Assembly: GCF_900156495.1 (NCBI RefSeq)
Contig: NZ_FTNT01000006.1
Coordinates: 62,001 to 126,000, forward strand
Direction: 5' to 3'
DNA length: 64,000 nt
Source: Williamsia sterculiae
Lineage (GTDB): Bacteria > Actinomycetota > Actinomycetes > Mycobacteriales > Mycobacteriaceae
Below, piece after piece: positions 26,802 to 35,485 of this stretch (within the stretch, counting starts at the first letter, position 1; every line of letters starts with the position of its first letter). The position numbers and the translations under genes were made by a program. Under the pieces are notes generated by a model, which did no database searches, was not told the DNA's origin, and was given only the letters and a program-made list of their open reading frames with translations.

Positions 26802-27187
26802 TCGTCGACACCTCTGCTGTGGTGGCCGTCATCAAGGCCGAACCGGGGTGGGAGGCGCTCGACAACACTCTCGCCCACAGCGATGCGCCGCGCATGTCTG
26901 CCGGCACATATCAAGAGCTGACGATCGTGGTCGATCAGGCCCGTGATCCCGCCCTCAGCCGCCAACTCGATCAGCTGCTCGACAGTTGGGGGGTGGTGAT
27001 AGAACCGGTCACCGCGGACCTCGCCCGGGTCGCACGCAACGCCTATCGCGACTTCGGGCGCGGCTCAGGTCATTCAGCCCGTCTCAACTTCGGCGATTGC
27101 TTCGCGTACGCGCTCGCCAGTCAATCCGGCGAGCCGCTGCTCTTCGTCGGTGCGGACTTCTCCGAGACGGACCTCACGCCTGCATGA
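26798..27187 (+). CDS. vapC: VapC-type PIN-domain ribonuclease toxin
   Basis: A 129-residue PIN-domain protein, an Mg-dependent RNase held inactive by VapB. The acidic tetrad is intact: Asp4 in IVDTSAVVA, Glu40 in GTYQELTIV, Asp100 in NFGDCFAYALA and Asp120 in FVGADFSETD, so the toxin should be active. It starts with GTG overlapping the vapB stop. Its RNA target is unknown; tRNAs or rRNA are usual for the family. Confidence 0.88.
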   Translation: MIVDTSAVVAVIKAEPGWEALDNTLAHSDAPRMSAGTYQELTIVVDQARDPALSRQLDQLLDSWGVVIEPVTADLARVARNAYRDFGRGSGHSARLNFGDCFAYALASQSGEPLLFVGADFSETDLTPA

Positions 27188-27277
27188 GGTGTTCCAGTCT
27201 TGCAGCCGACTCGACTACACGTTGAAGCGAAACTCGACCGCATTGCGGCGCCGCGTCGAGAAGATGAGGACCGACTC

Positions 27278-27720
27278 ATGACGACCACGTTCCCCGAACC
27301 GACCCGCACCACCGAGCCGCTGCCGGTCGACTACGCCGCTCCCCTGGTCACCCCCGGCCGGGGCGCGCTCTACGCCGCGACCGACTGGCCGCAGGACGAC
27401 GCCGTACCTCGCTGGCTCACAGCGGGTCTGGCTGTGCGCCGCCGCAACTACGGCCTCGGCGACTCCGTCGGCATCTGGGGCGCCGACTGATGCGGTGACC
27501 CCGGCGACGAGATTAAGACCGGCACGCGGCCGACGTCGCTGGACCCGTTCGACCCGGTGACCGTGTGGGGCTACGACGAGTGCGACCTGACCGCGGCCAG
27601 CCGCACCGAGACCCACGCCCGCGCCGCCCACAATCTCGCGATGCTCGAACCTGTCACGGTCGAGCGCGAGGTCGCCGGGCGCCTGCTGACCGACGCCGGC
27701 GTCCCTGCCGACCGAGCTGG
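27278..27720 (+). pseudogene. phage-type virion (capsid-like) gene broken by an in-frame TGA and 3'-truncated
   Basis: A strong GAGGA ribosome binding site precedes an ATG at 27278. Codons 1-70 read into GLGDSVGIWGAD and then a TGA (27488-27490); the same frame continues at once with CGDPGDEIKTGTRPTSLDPF and VTVWGYDECDLTAASRTE. The two halves look like one protein resembling actinophage structural proteins, so the TGA is most simply a nonsense mutation, perhaps of TGG. The frame is open to 27955, but protein-like sequence fades near 27720 where a minus-strand gene begins to overlap. Assignment to capsid is from resemblance only. Confidence 0.55.
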
Positions 27721-28033
27721 GGTGCAGGCAGCGGTCGATAGTCACGCACGGCTGAGTCACGAGCCGCCGCACGTCGTCAGTCGACCCGGTCAGCCGGACC
27801 CGAGCACCGCGAAGAACGATGGCTTGCTGCCGCGCCTGTTGGGCGAGATCGACTGTGTGGTAGGCCCACAGCGCCTCCAGCTGCTCCCACCGGCAGATAA
27901 CCGGCAGCTGGTCGAGGGCGGCGTACACCGCCGCAGCTTCGGCGTCAGGTTGTAAGTCCGGCCACGGAGGGCCCACGAACTTGCGCACGAGCATGCGCGG
28001 GCTGGGGGTGGTGGGAACGAGTGTCGTCGCCAT
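27701..28033 (-). pseudogene. phage-type hypothetical gene, 3' end lost
   Basis: An ATG at 28033 with a near-ideal AGGAG starts a protein that reads convincingly for about 95 residues (RKFVGPPWPDLQPDAEAAAV, RWEQLEALWAYHTVDLAQQA, then GARVRLTGSTDDVRRLV). Further on the frame stays open but becomes the antisense of the plus-strand phage gene, with no protein-like character. Both genes therefore seem cut where they meet near 27.70-27.76 kb. Function unknown; the helical segment and size suit small phage proteins. Confidence 0.45.
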
Positions 28034-28077
28034 CGGTGGCTCCTGGTGTCTCGGGGCTGTGATCCCCTGCTAGGCCG

Positions 28078-28347
28078 CTAGCTGCGAGGCGGGACCTCGG
28101 CGAGCTGGTCGAGGACCTTCTCGACGTTCTCGACGTTCTCGGCGGGCATCGTCCCGGCCTCGACCGCGGCCGTCAGGCGCTTGTGCACAGCCCAGAACGC
28201 CAGGGCGGCGTCGGCCTCAGCGACCCGGGGCCCTTCAACCTCGCCGCGCGAGGCCAGCACGCCCTTGCGTGCGCGCCACCCCTGCACAGGCCGGCAGCGC
28301 GGGTCGGCGTGTCGGGTGGGCGTCGTACAGGGGTTCGGTGTCGTCAT
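28078..28347 (-). CDS. small phage-type hypothetical protein
   Basis: An 89-residue hydrophilic protein. The N-terminus has several cysteines (NPCTTP, DPRCRPVQGW) and Arg/Lys residues; the rest is a long helix (EADAALAFWAVHKRLTAAVE) ending in an ENVENVE repeat encoded by a tandem 9-base unit. It lies 44 bases upstream of the next minus-strand phage-type gene. ATG at 28347 is used; a GTG at 28356 is in frame. Not recognised. Confidence 0.45.
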   Translation of the reverse strand: MTTPNPCTTPTRHADPRCRPVQGWRARKGVLASRGEVEGPRVAEADAALAFWAVHKRLTAAVEAGTMPAENVENVEKVLDQLAEVPPRS

Positions 28348-28412
28348 ACCTGACACTTAAGCAACAGAACGTGCAGGCAACTTCTGCGCGCAGCCGAGGC
28401 CGAGGTGTTGCC

Positions 28413-29420
28413 GTGCGTGACCTACGAGAGTCAATCCGCATAGACGAGTTCGAGCGGAATGACTGGGGCTACGGACCTCGGCCGGACGATCCGTGCGTGT
28501 GCGGCTCGGGCCGCAGAGCCCGCAGCTGTCACCGCGCCGCGGACCTATCGTGGGTAGCTAACCCGCTCCCGCCACTGCTCACGGACGAGCGCACGGGCTA
28601 CGCCCACCCCAGCTGCTACGGGAACGTTTCGAACGACTGCTCGCGAGACCTCTCGCGCGAGCACTACATCACCGAGGACATCCTCGAGCAAATCCGCCAT
28701 GAAGACACTGGCGTCACGATTGGGGGCACAACCTGGGTTCCGCGAGGCGAGGCGCGAACCGTCGGTGTGGGGGCTCTCGCATCACGGATCCTGTGTCGAC
28801 GCCACAACAACGCACTCAGCCCGCTCGACAAGATCGCGTCCCACTTTTTCCGGGCGCTGGTGGCCGACCAGCTGAGCCTCGTCGCTGACTACGGGCCGGA
28901 CGGCGAGTTCCCCTGTTCATTCACGCTCGTTCACGGGCAAGCGATCGAACTCTGGTTGCTCAAAGTGATCTGGGGGGTGCTGTCAACGGAAACGATGCCG
29001 CTCGCCGATGGTTCTCCGGCTTATCGGTTCGGCCTGCGGTATCCCCGCTCGCAGCTGGCGGAAATACTCTGGCGCGGAGAGCCGTGGCCAAGCGGCGCAG
29101 GCATGTACCTCGCCCCTCCGCGGACAACAGCCGAGGGCGTCAAGACGCGCTCCATAGCCGTGCGCGTGCTACAGGACGGACCCGAATGCTTCGGAGGAAT
29201 TGTCCGTTGCGCGGGGATCGAGTTCGCGGTTCTGCTCGAACGTCCCGCCAACCGGGCTATCTACCGACCTGCCGCAATACATTTCGATCGCGCCGGGTTT
29301 CAGAACTGGAAGGCGCTGGGGTTTGCCTGGCCCGAGATGGGGCACTTGCCGTGGCGCTTTTCCAGCCAGCTGGCGCGAGGCGAGGACGTTCACACGCCCC
29401 CCTGGCAGCGGGACCGATAG
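28413..29420 (+). CDS. SEC-C motif protein with HNH-like residues, unknown function
   Basis: This 335-residue protein begins with a SEC-C zinc motif (DPCVCGSGRRARSCHRA) soon after its GTG start. It then has SREHYITEDILEQI and, about 50 residues on, LCRRHNNALSPLD; that spacing of Glu-His and Cys-His-Asn resembles degenerate HNH nucleases, although I cannot prove a nuclease. The remainder has no recognised motif. Codon use is less GC-rich than in flanking core genes. It is divergent from two phage-type genes and near a VapBC module, so a role in mobile DNA or defence is possible. Confidence 0.6.
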   Translation: MRDLRESIRIDEFERNDWGYGPRPDDPCVCGSGRRARSCHRAADLSWVANPLPPLLTDERTGYAHPSCYGNVSNDCSRDLSREHYITEDILEQIRHEDTGVTIGGTTWVPRGEARTVGVGALASRILCRRHNNALSPLDKIASHFFRALVADQLSLVADYGPDGEFPCSFTLVHGQAIELWLLKVIWGVLSTETMPLADGSPAYRFGLRYPRSQLAEILWRGEPWPSGAGMYLAPPRTTAEGVKTRSIAVRVLQDGPECFGGIVRCAGIEFAVLLERPANRAIYRPAAIHFDRAGFQNWKALGFAWPEMGHLPWRFSSQLARGEDVHTPPWQRDR

Positions 29421-29487
29421 CTCGGCAAGGTGTCGGGCGCCGCCGCTACGGTGGGACTCACTCGTCGCGGGCCGAGGGAGGTCGCCC

Positions 29488-29682
29488 GTGTCCCGCCTGA
29501 TCGAGTGAAAGCCGCGCCGCTGCCCTGTCTGCGGCGCCGACTGGCGACCGCCCCGAACGCACCTCGTCGGCTGGGCCAATCAGCGCCCGGTCCCGTGCCG
29601 CACCTGGGTCTGTCGCAACTGCGAGGCGCTCACCTACCGAGGCGACCTGCCCGAGGGCGGCGGCCGAGACGTTCGAGAGTAG
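29488..29682 (+). pseudogene. small zinc-ribbon protein gene with a TGA at codon 7
   Basis: A very good ribosome binding site (GAGGGAGG) precedes a GTG at 29488. The frame reads VSRLIE, then TGA (29506-29508), and continues without another start codon as KPRRCPVCGADWRPPRTHL, PVPCRTWVCRNCEALTYRGD to a TAG at 29682. Two CxxC-type pairs make a four-cysteine zinc ribbon. The intact domain after the stop argues for a recent nonsense mutation. Alternatively the 5' part is unrelated. Confidence 0.5.
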
Positions 29683-29689
29683 GGCCGCG

Positions 29690-30172
29690 TCACTCCTCGG
29701 ACGGCCTCGTTCTCAGGCCCATCGCGTAGCTGATCTCGTTGTCGATCTCGAGCTCCAACGTGGAGAGGTCGCGTGCCAGTTCGAGCAGGCTGTCGACGGT
29801 CCACGGCACCGAGGCGATGCTGGCCGGGTCGTCCTTCCCCATCTGGCGCTTCATCGACACCCACTCGGGGTTGACCTCGCCGTCCCACAGCGGGACGAAC
29901 TCACCGCGGATGAAGACGCCGTGGACGACCTCATTGCGGTAGTCGAGAAAGTGCTGCAGGCGCTTCGCAAGCACCGGGCCAACCACCTTTTCGAACGCCT
30001 CCACCAGCTGGCGACCTGATGCAGCCCAGCCTCTCGCCGGTCCCCAGGTGCCGGTCGACCGTTGGTGGCTGAACTGAACCAGCTCGCCCGCTTTGTCCTC
30101 GGCCCACGCTGCGGACATGACCACCAGGCCCACGGCGCGCACCAGCTCCGGTGGATACTCGTCGAAGTCCAT
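29690..30172 (-). CDS. HEPN-like hypothetical protein
   Basis: A 160-residue, largely helical protein with no assigned family. The segment FLDYRNEVVHGVF contains R-x4-H, the hallmark RNase motif of HEPN domains, in a helix context that fits. A GAGGG precedes the ATG. It starts 27 bases after ychF ends on the same strand, so it may be read through from ychF, although its content suits the accessory island. It could be an RNase-type toxin or a cell-defence factor; a non-catalytic HEPN-like helical protein is equally possible. Confidence 0.5.
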   Translation of the reverse strand: MDFDEYPPELVRAVGLVVMSAAWAEDKAGELVQFSHQRSTGTWGPARGWAASGRQLVEAFEKVVGPVLAKRLQHFLDYRNEVVHGVFIRGEFVPLWDGEVNPEWVSMKRQMGKDDPASIASVPWTVDSLLELARDLSTLELEIDNEISYAMGLRTRPSEE

Positions 30173-30199
30173 CGCGCATCGCCCTCGTGGAAGCGGACG

Positions 30200-31297
30200 T
30201 CAGCCCTTTGACGTAGACGTTGATCCGAACCGGAACTCCACCACGTCACCGTCCTGCATGACGTAGTCCTTGCCCTCCATGCGCACCTTGCCCGCGGCCT
30301 TGGCCGCGGCCATCGAACCGGCGGTGTCGAGGTCGTCGAAGGAGACGATCTCCGCCTTGATGAAGCCCTTCTCGAAGTCGGTGTGGATCACCCCGGCCGC
30401 CTTGGGTGCGGTGTCGCCGCGGTGGATCGTCCAGGCCCGCGACTCCTTGGGTCCCGCGGTCAGGTAGGTCTGCAGGCCCAGGGTGTGAAAACCGGCGCGT
30501 GCCAACGAGTGCAGCCCCGGCTCGGTCTGTCCAATCGACTCCAACAGCTCGGAGGCGTCCTCGTCGTCGAGTTCGAGCAGTTCGCTCTCCACCTTCGCGT
30601 CCAGGAACACCGCGTCCGCAGGCGCCACCGCATCGCGCAACTCCTGCTTACGAGCCTCGTCGGTCAGCACCGACTCGTCGCTGTTGAACACGTACAGAAA
30701 CGGCTTCGTGGTCATCAGATGGAGATCGCGTACGGCCGCCAGATCCAGCGAATCACGCTGGGAGAACAGCGTCTTGCCCGAATCCAGCACCTGTTGCGCG
30801 GCCTGTGCGGCGGCGACGGTGTCGGCGAGGTCCTTGTTCTTCTTGGCGTCCTTCTCCAACCGTGGCAACGCCTTCTCCAGCGTCTGCAGATCGGCGAGGA
30901 TCAGCTCGGTCTCGATGACCTCGATGTCCGACGCCGGGTCCACCCGACCGTCGACGTGCACCACGTCGTCGTCGGCGAAGACCCGGACCACCTGACAGAT
31001 GGCGTCGGCCTCACGGATGTTGGCCAGGAACTGGTTGCCCATCCCCTCGCCCTCGGAGGCGCCCTTCACGATGCCCGCGATGTCGACGAACGACACCGTC
31101 GCGGGCAGGATCCGGGCGCTGTCGAAGATCGCGGACAGTCGGTCGAGCCGGGCGTCGGGCAGCTCCACCACACCGACGTTGGGCTCGATGGTGGCGAAGG
31201 GGTAATTCGCCGCCAACACATCGTTGCGGGTCAGTGCGTTGAACAAGGTCGACTTGCCGACGTTGGGAAGTCCGACGATTCCGAGGGTGAGGCTCAC
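30200..31297 (-). CDS. ychF: redox-regulated ATPase/GTPase YchF (Obg family)
   Basis: YchF (365 aa) is a conserved P-loop NTPase that hydrolyses ATP in preference to GTP and interacts with ribosomes. It shows GLPNVGKST (9-17), [32 protein letters not shown] (G3 plus the glycine-rich loop), a G4 motif changed to FNSDE as usual in this subfamily, and a C-terminal TGS domain ending [11 protein letters not shown] start at 31297 with a TANNNT element eight bases upstream. Confidence 0.95.
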   Translation of the reverse strand: MSLTLGIVGLPNVGKSTLFNALTRNDVLAANYPFATIEPNVGVVELPDARLDRLSAIFDSARILPATVSFVDIAGIVKGASEGEGMGNQFLANIREADAICQVVRVFADDDVVHVDGRVDPASDIEVIETELILADLQTLEKALPRLEKDAKKNKDLADTVAAAQAAQQVLDSGKTLFSQRDSLDLAAVRDLHLMTTKPFLYVFNSDESVLTDEARKQELRDAVAPADAVFLDAKVESELLELDDEDASELLESIGQTEPGLHSLARAGFHTLGLQTYLTAGPKESRAWTIHRGDTAPKAAGVIHTDFEKGFIKAEIVSFDDLDTAGSMAAAKAAGKVRMEGKDYVMQDGDVVEFRFGSTSTSKG

Positions 31298-31346
31298 GGA
31301 CGACCAGTCTAGTGATCATCACCGGCCCGCCCGAATCGACTGCCGG

Positions 31347-32585
31347 TCAGACTGGCTGCTCGGTCTCTCCACCACCATCCGAGGCCGAGTCCCCACGCGA
31401 CGCCAGACCCAGGCGCGACTTCGCCGCGGCCCACCACCCGGCCTTGGGCGGTGGTTCGTCGTCGGGTTCGGGCAGCGGCTCCCCCGCGCGCAGCGCGATC
31501 TGTTCATTGAGATACCGGATCACCACCGCGCCCGACGCGGCTGCGGGCACGGCCAGGAACGCCCCCACGATCCCGAACAGCGACGACCCCACGGTCACCG
31601 CCAACAGCACGATCACCGCGTGCAGGTTCATCGACTTCGACTGCAACCACGGCTGCAGGACGTTCCCCTCCAACTGCTGCACCGCGAGAATGATGGCCAG
31701 CACGATCAGCGCCGTGACGACGCCCTTGGACACCAGCGCCACCAACACCGCCAGGGCACCGGCCACGAACGCCCCGACGATGGGGACGAACCCGCCGATG
31801 AAGGTGACGATCGCGAGCGCGTAGGCCAGCGGCACGCCCAGGATCACCAGACCCAGTCCGATGAAGAAGGCGTCGACCAGGCTGACCAACGCCTGCGTGC
31901 GGATGAAGCCCCCGAGAGTTGCCCACACCCTGCTGAGCACCTCACCGAGGTGTCCGGCGACCGGTTGGCCGGTGTTGCGACGCAGCCAGGGCAGGAATCG
32001 GGTTCCGTCTTTGAGTAGGAAGAACGTGATCACCAACGCCGAGAAGATCGTCACCAGCGCCGAGGTGGTGGCACTGATCCCGGTGAAGAAACCCGATGCG
32101 ATGGTGGCGCTACTGCTCTGCAGACGTTGGGTCAGCGACGTGACCGCTGAGTTCAGCTGGTCGTCGGTGATGTTCAGTGGCGGACCCTGCGCCCACTCCT
32201 GGACCTTCGTGATGCCATCGGACGCCTGGTCGGCGAGTTCACTCGACTGCTGAACCACCGACGGCGCGATCGCCGCGATCACACCGGCCACCACGAGCAT
32301 GGCCAACAGCAGGGTCAACAGGGCCGCGGCCGCCGGGGGCAGACCGCGGTTGCGCAACCACCGCGTCGGCGGCCACAGCACCGTGCACACCACCAGCGAC
32401 AGCAGGACCGGTAACACCGCAACCCACAGCTCACCGATCACCCAGAGCAGTACAGCGGCCCCGCCCGCGACGAGGATCACCTGGAGACTCACCGTCGCGG
32501 TGCCACGCAACCCCGACAGGAAGACCGAGGCCCGGGTCACCGTGCCACGGGACTCAGGATCCGTTGTGTCGCCGGGGTTCGCCAT
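31347..32585 (-). CDS. AI-2E family transporter (YdiK/TqsA-like permease)
   Basis: The 412-residue membrane protein has about eight hydrophobic segments, with the paired N-terminal helices, a long soluble stretch (about 100-170) rich in Gln/Ser, and the conserved FIGGFVPIVGAFVAGALAVL and QQLEGNVLQPWLQSKSMNLH signatures of the AI-2E (PF01594) family. Members export diverse small molecules; the name does not imply AI-2 here. The C-terminal 55 residues are charged and cytoplasmic. It lies 50 bases from ychF on the same strand. Confidence 0.9.
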   Translation of the reverse strand: MANPGDTTDPESRGTVTRASVFLSGLRGTATVSLQVILVAGGAAVLLWVIGELWVAVLPVLLSLVVCTVLWPPTRWLRNRGLPPAAAALLTLLLAMLVVAGVIAAIAPSVVQQSSELADQASDGITKVQEWAQGPPLNITDDQLNSAVTSLTQRLQSSSATIASGFFTGISATTSALVTIFSALVITFFLLKDGTRFLPWLRRNTGQPVAGHLGEVLSRVWATLGGFIRTQALVSLVDAFFIGLGLVILGVPLAYALAIVTFIGGFVPIVGAFVAGALAVLVALVSKGVVTALIVLAIILAVQQLEGNVLQPWLQSKSMNLHAVIVLLAVTVGSSLFGIVGAFLAVPAAASGAVVIRYLNEQIALRAGEPLPEPDDEPPPKAGWWAAAKSRLGLASRGDSASDGGGETEQPV

Positions 32586-32623
32586 ACCCCGATCGTGTCA
32601 TATCCGCCGAGCCCGGACCCGGG

Positions 32624-33595
32624 TCAACCGAGCGCGCGGACCTCGTCGATCAACCCGCCCGCGGCGAGTTCGAGAAAGCCGTCGACGTCGGGACCGGCGT
32701 TGAGCAGGGTCAGGTGGTCGAATCCCGCGTCGGAGAACTGTTGCGCGGCCTGCACCATCGCCGACTGGTCATCCCCGCAGGGCATGGCCTCGGCGATGTC
32801 GGACTCGCGGATCGCACTGGTCGCGGCCTCGAAGTTGATCGGATTGGGCAACTCGGCCTGCACCTTCCACCCGGTCAAGCCGAAGCGGAACTTCTCATGC
32901 GCCGACGTGATGGCCGCCTGCCGGTCCGACGAATAGGACATGGGTACCTCGGCGTACAGCGGGCCGCTGCCACCTGCATCCCGGTAACCCTGCACCAACT
33001 CCGAGAGCGGCTCGGTGACGAACAATCCGTCGCCGAGGTCCGCGGCGAGGGCCGCGGACCGGTCACCACCCGCGGCGACGACGATTTGTGGTGACCGATC
33101 CGGCAGGTCGAAGACACGTGCGTCGTCGACGGTCACGTACTTGCCCTCATAACTGTGATAGCCGGGCTCCCACAGCAATCGGATGACCTCGAGTGCCTCA
33201 CGGAGCATCTCGTGGCGCACCCGCACCGATGGCCATCCCTGGCCGGTGACATGCTCGTTCAATCGCTCACCGGATCCCACCCCGAGGACGAACCGCCCGT
33301 CGGAGAGCACCGCGGTGGTCGCCGCCGCCTGCGCGATGATCGCCGGGTGATAGCGCATGAACGGACAGGTGACCCCGGTCGCGAGCTCGATCCGCTCGGT
33401 CTGTACCGCGATCGCGGCCAGCATGGACCAGGCGAACCCGGAGTGTTTGTGGCTGTACAACCACGGGTGGTAATGGTCGCTGACCTCGACGAAATCGAAA
33501 CCGGCCCGTTCGGCCGCGACCGCCTGCCTAACGATCTCCTTGGGGTCGAAGATCTCCGCCATCAGCTTGTAGCCGACTTTGATGGACCCGCTCAT
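32624..33595 (-). CDS. F420-dependent LLM-class oxidoreductase (TIGR03557-like)
   Basis: This luciferase-like protein (323 aa) has FDFVEVSDHYHPW, ATGVTCPFMRYHPAIIAQAAAT and RFVLGVGSGERLNEHVTGQGWP, close to F420-dependent glucose-6-phosphate dehydrogenase-like enzymes of Mycobacteriales. The histidines in SDHYHPW and GSGERLNEH fit F420 rather than FMN. Its ATG overlaps the TGA of the upstream PfpI-type gene (ATGA), so the two proteins may act together against reactive aldehydes or oxidative stress; that link is inference. Confidence 0.85.
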   Translation of the reverse strand: MSGSIKVGYKLMAEIFDPKEIVRQAVAAERAGFDFVEVSDHYHPWLYSHKHSGFAWSMLAAIAVQTERIELATGVTCPFMRYHPAIIAQAAATTAVLSDGRFVLGVGSGERLNEHVTGQGWPSVRVRHEMLREALEVIRLLWEPGYHSYEGKYVTVDDARVFDLPDRSPQIVVAAGGDRSAALAADLGDGLFVTEPLSELVQGYRDAGGSGPLYAEVPMSYSSDRQAAITSAHEKFRFGLTGWKVQAELPNPINFEAATSAIRESDIAEAMPCGDDQSAMVQAAQQFSDAGFDHLTLLNAGPDVDGFLELAAGGLIDEVRALG

Positions 33596-34176
33596 GAGGG
33601 ACTCGGGACCACGGGGTCGCCCGACTCGGCGATCACACCGACCAACTGCTCGCAGAAAGCGGGCAGATCGTCCGGATTCCTGCTGGACACCAAGGTGTTC
33701 GGTCCCGCCGTGCAGGTGACCACCTCTTCATCCACCCAGTTGCCGCCGGCGTTGGTGATGTCGGTGCGCACACTGGGCCACGACGTGATCCGACGGCCAC
33801 GCAGCACGTCGGCCTCCACGAGGGTCCACGGTCCGTGGCAGATGACCGCGACCGGTTTGCCCGCCTCGAAGAATCCCTTGACGAAGTCCACCGCGTCCGA
33901 CACGGTGCGCAGGTAGTCGGGGTTGGCCACTCCGCCGGGCAGCACCAATGCGTCGAAATCGGCCGCGGTCACCGCGTCCACCGTGGTGTCCACGGTGAAG
34001 GTGTCCGCCTTGTCGAGATGGTTGAAACCCTGCAGTGTCCCCGAATCGGTGGACACCAGAGTAGGCACCCCACCGGCGTTCTCCACAGCCTTCCACGGTT
34101 CGGTCAGCTCCACCTGTTCCACACCCTCGGGTGCGACCAGAAAGGCCACGGTACGTCCGGTCAGCTTGTCTGCCAT
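33592..34176 (-). CDS. DJ-1/PfpI family protein (glyoxalase III / stress type)
   Basis: A 194-residue DJ-1/PfpI protein. The nucleophile elbow is PVAVICHGPWTLVEADVL, with the reactive Cys followed by His as in YhbO/PfpI, and a conserved Glu lies near the N-terminus (GVEQVELTEP). Relatives hydrolyse or deglycate methylglyoxal adducts and protect against oxidative stress. Its stop overlaps the F420-type oxidoreductase start. Confidence 0.88.
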   Translation of the reverse strand: MADKLTGRTVAFLVAPEGVEQVELTEPWKAVENAGGVPTLVSTDSGTLQGFNHLDKADTFTVDTTVDAVTAADFDALVLPGGVANPDYLRTVSDAVDFVKGFFEAGKPVAVICHGPWTLVEADVLRGRRITSWPSVRTDITNAGGNWVDEEVVTCTAGPNTLVSSRNPDDLPAFCEQLVGVIAESGDPVVPSPS

Positions 34177-34268
34177 GCGAACTCCTGTCGTGACGAGCCG
34201 CCGACTGGACTCACGATGGCCGTCGACCCGTCATCGGGCGAACGACCCATACGCTTTCCAATGTACGC

Positions 34269-35474
34269 GTGCGATCGTGTGCGGTCGCCTACGGTGGGGT
34301 CATCGAGATCTCATCGCTTCGGCCTCGCACGGCACCTCTCCTCAACCTCGTCAGTGGGTTGCTTCTTCTGATGTGCGCTTGCGGACAGCGTGATTCGACC
34401 GCTACACCCGGTGCCGCACCATCGACCACGCCGGGGCCGGCAGTCCGGGTGGAGACCGCGATCGCCGGTCTCAGCCATCCCTGGGATGTCGCCCTGGATC
34501 CTGCGGGCACGATGATCACCGGGGAACGCGGTGGCCGGGTGGTCGCCCGCGACGCCGACGGACGTGTCCACGATGTGCGCGCCGACCTGGGCGACCTCGC
34601 CGTCATGGGTGAGGGTGGTCTCATGTCGTTGGTGCTCGATCGCGACTTCGCAGGCAATCGCACCGTGTTCACCTGCCAGACGCACCGCGACGGCTCGACG
34701 CTCGACATCCGGGTGCGGCGCTGGACCGCGGCCGACGATTGGTCGTCGATGACCCGCGCGGGAGATGTCATCACCGGCTTACCGCTGAACCCGTCCGGAC
34801 GCCACAGCGGATGCCGGCTGCTGCAGGCGCCCGACTCGACGCTGTTCGTCGGCGCCGGGGACACCGCGGAACCGACGGTCGCGCAGGACCCGAAAGTACT
34901 GGGTGGCAAGATCTTGCACATCACGACCACCGGGACGCCCACCGCCGACGACTTCCCGGGCACGCCGATCCAGTCGCTCGGTCACCGCAACCCGCAGGGT
35001 CTGGCCTTCCGTCCCGACACCGACCAACTGTGGAGCACCGAACACGGGCCCACCTTCGACGACGAACTGAATCGGCTTGTGCCCCGGGCGAACTACGGAT
35101 GGGATCCGAACAACGGCACCTCGAACTACGACGAATCCACACCGATGACCGACACCACCCGGCATCCCGATGCCGTCCTGCCGGTGTGGACAACCGGGCC
35201 CACCACGCTGGCGATCTCTGACATGGACTTTCTGGGACCGCAGTGGGGGTCGTGGTCGGGTGCGGTGGTCACCGCGGCGTTGAAGGGTGAGCGATTGGTG
35301 CTGTTGAGACTGTCCGACGACTCGATGAGGACAACGGCGCGTGCGGACGTCCTGGTCGGCCAGTACGGACGACTACGTTCCATTACCCGGGCCCCGGACG
35401 GATCATTACTGATCACCACCGACAACGGCGACGACGACAAGGTGCTGGTCGTACGCCCGGCGACGACCGGTTGA
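34269..35474 (+). CDS. PQQ-dependent sugar dehydrogenase (Asd/YliI-like), probable lipoprotein
   Basis: A 401-residue protein with a six-bladed propeller like soluble aldose/glucose dehydrogenases. GLSHPWDVALDPAGTMITGE, GEGGLMSLVLDRDF, LGHRNPQGLAFRPDTDQLW and STEHGPTFDDELNRLVPRAN are family signatures; the His and Arg in these blocks normally bind PQQ and Ca. The N-terminus has a hydrophobic stretch ending CACG that could be a lipobox, although it is not canonical. GTG at 34269 is the only start that retains the signal sequence. Cofactor and sugar are inferred from the family. Confidence 0.78.
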   Translation: MRSCAVAYGGVIEISSLRPRTAPLLNLVSGLLLLMCACGQRDSTATPGAAPSTTPGPAVRVETAIAGLSHPWDVALDPAGTMITGERGGRVVARDADGRVHDVRADLGDLAVMGEGGLMSLVLDRDFAGNRTVFTCQTHRDGSTLDIRVRRWTAADDWSSMTRAGDVITGLPLNPSGRHSGCRLLQAPDSTLFVGAGDTAEPTVAQDPKVLGGKILHITTTGTPTADDFPGTPIQSLGHRNPQGLAFRPDTDQLWSTEHGPTFDDELNRLVPRANYGWDPNNGTSNYDESTPMTDTTRHPDAVLPVWTTGPTTLAISDMDFLGPQWGSWSGAVVTAALKGERLVLLRLSDDSMRTTARADVLVGQYGRLRSITRAPDGSLLITTDNGDDDKVLVVRPATTG

Positions 35475-35485
35475 CCGCTACGGCG

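Noticed and set aside
27488-27490. TGA decoded as selenocysteine or tryptophan
   Set aside because: No selenocysteine insertion element or selenoprotein family is recognisable, and a nonsense change in a decaying prophage gene is simpler. Kept only as a control to exclude in the TGA findings.
27215-27700. The 3' extension of the minus-strand gene that starts at 28033
   Set aside because: Open but with the composition of an antisense shadow of the phage-type plus-strand gene; only the first 95 or so codons look real.
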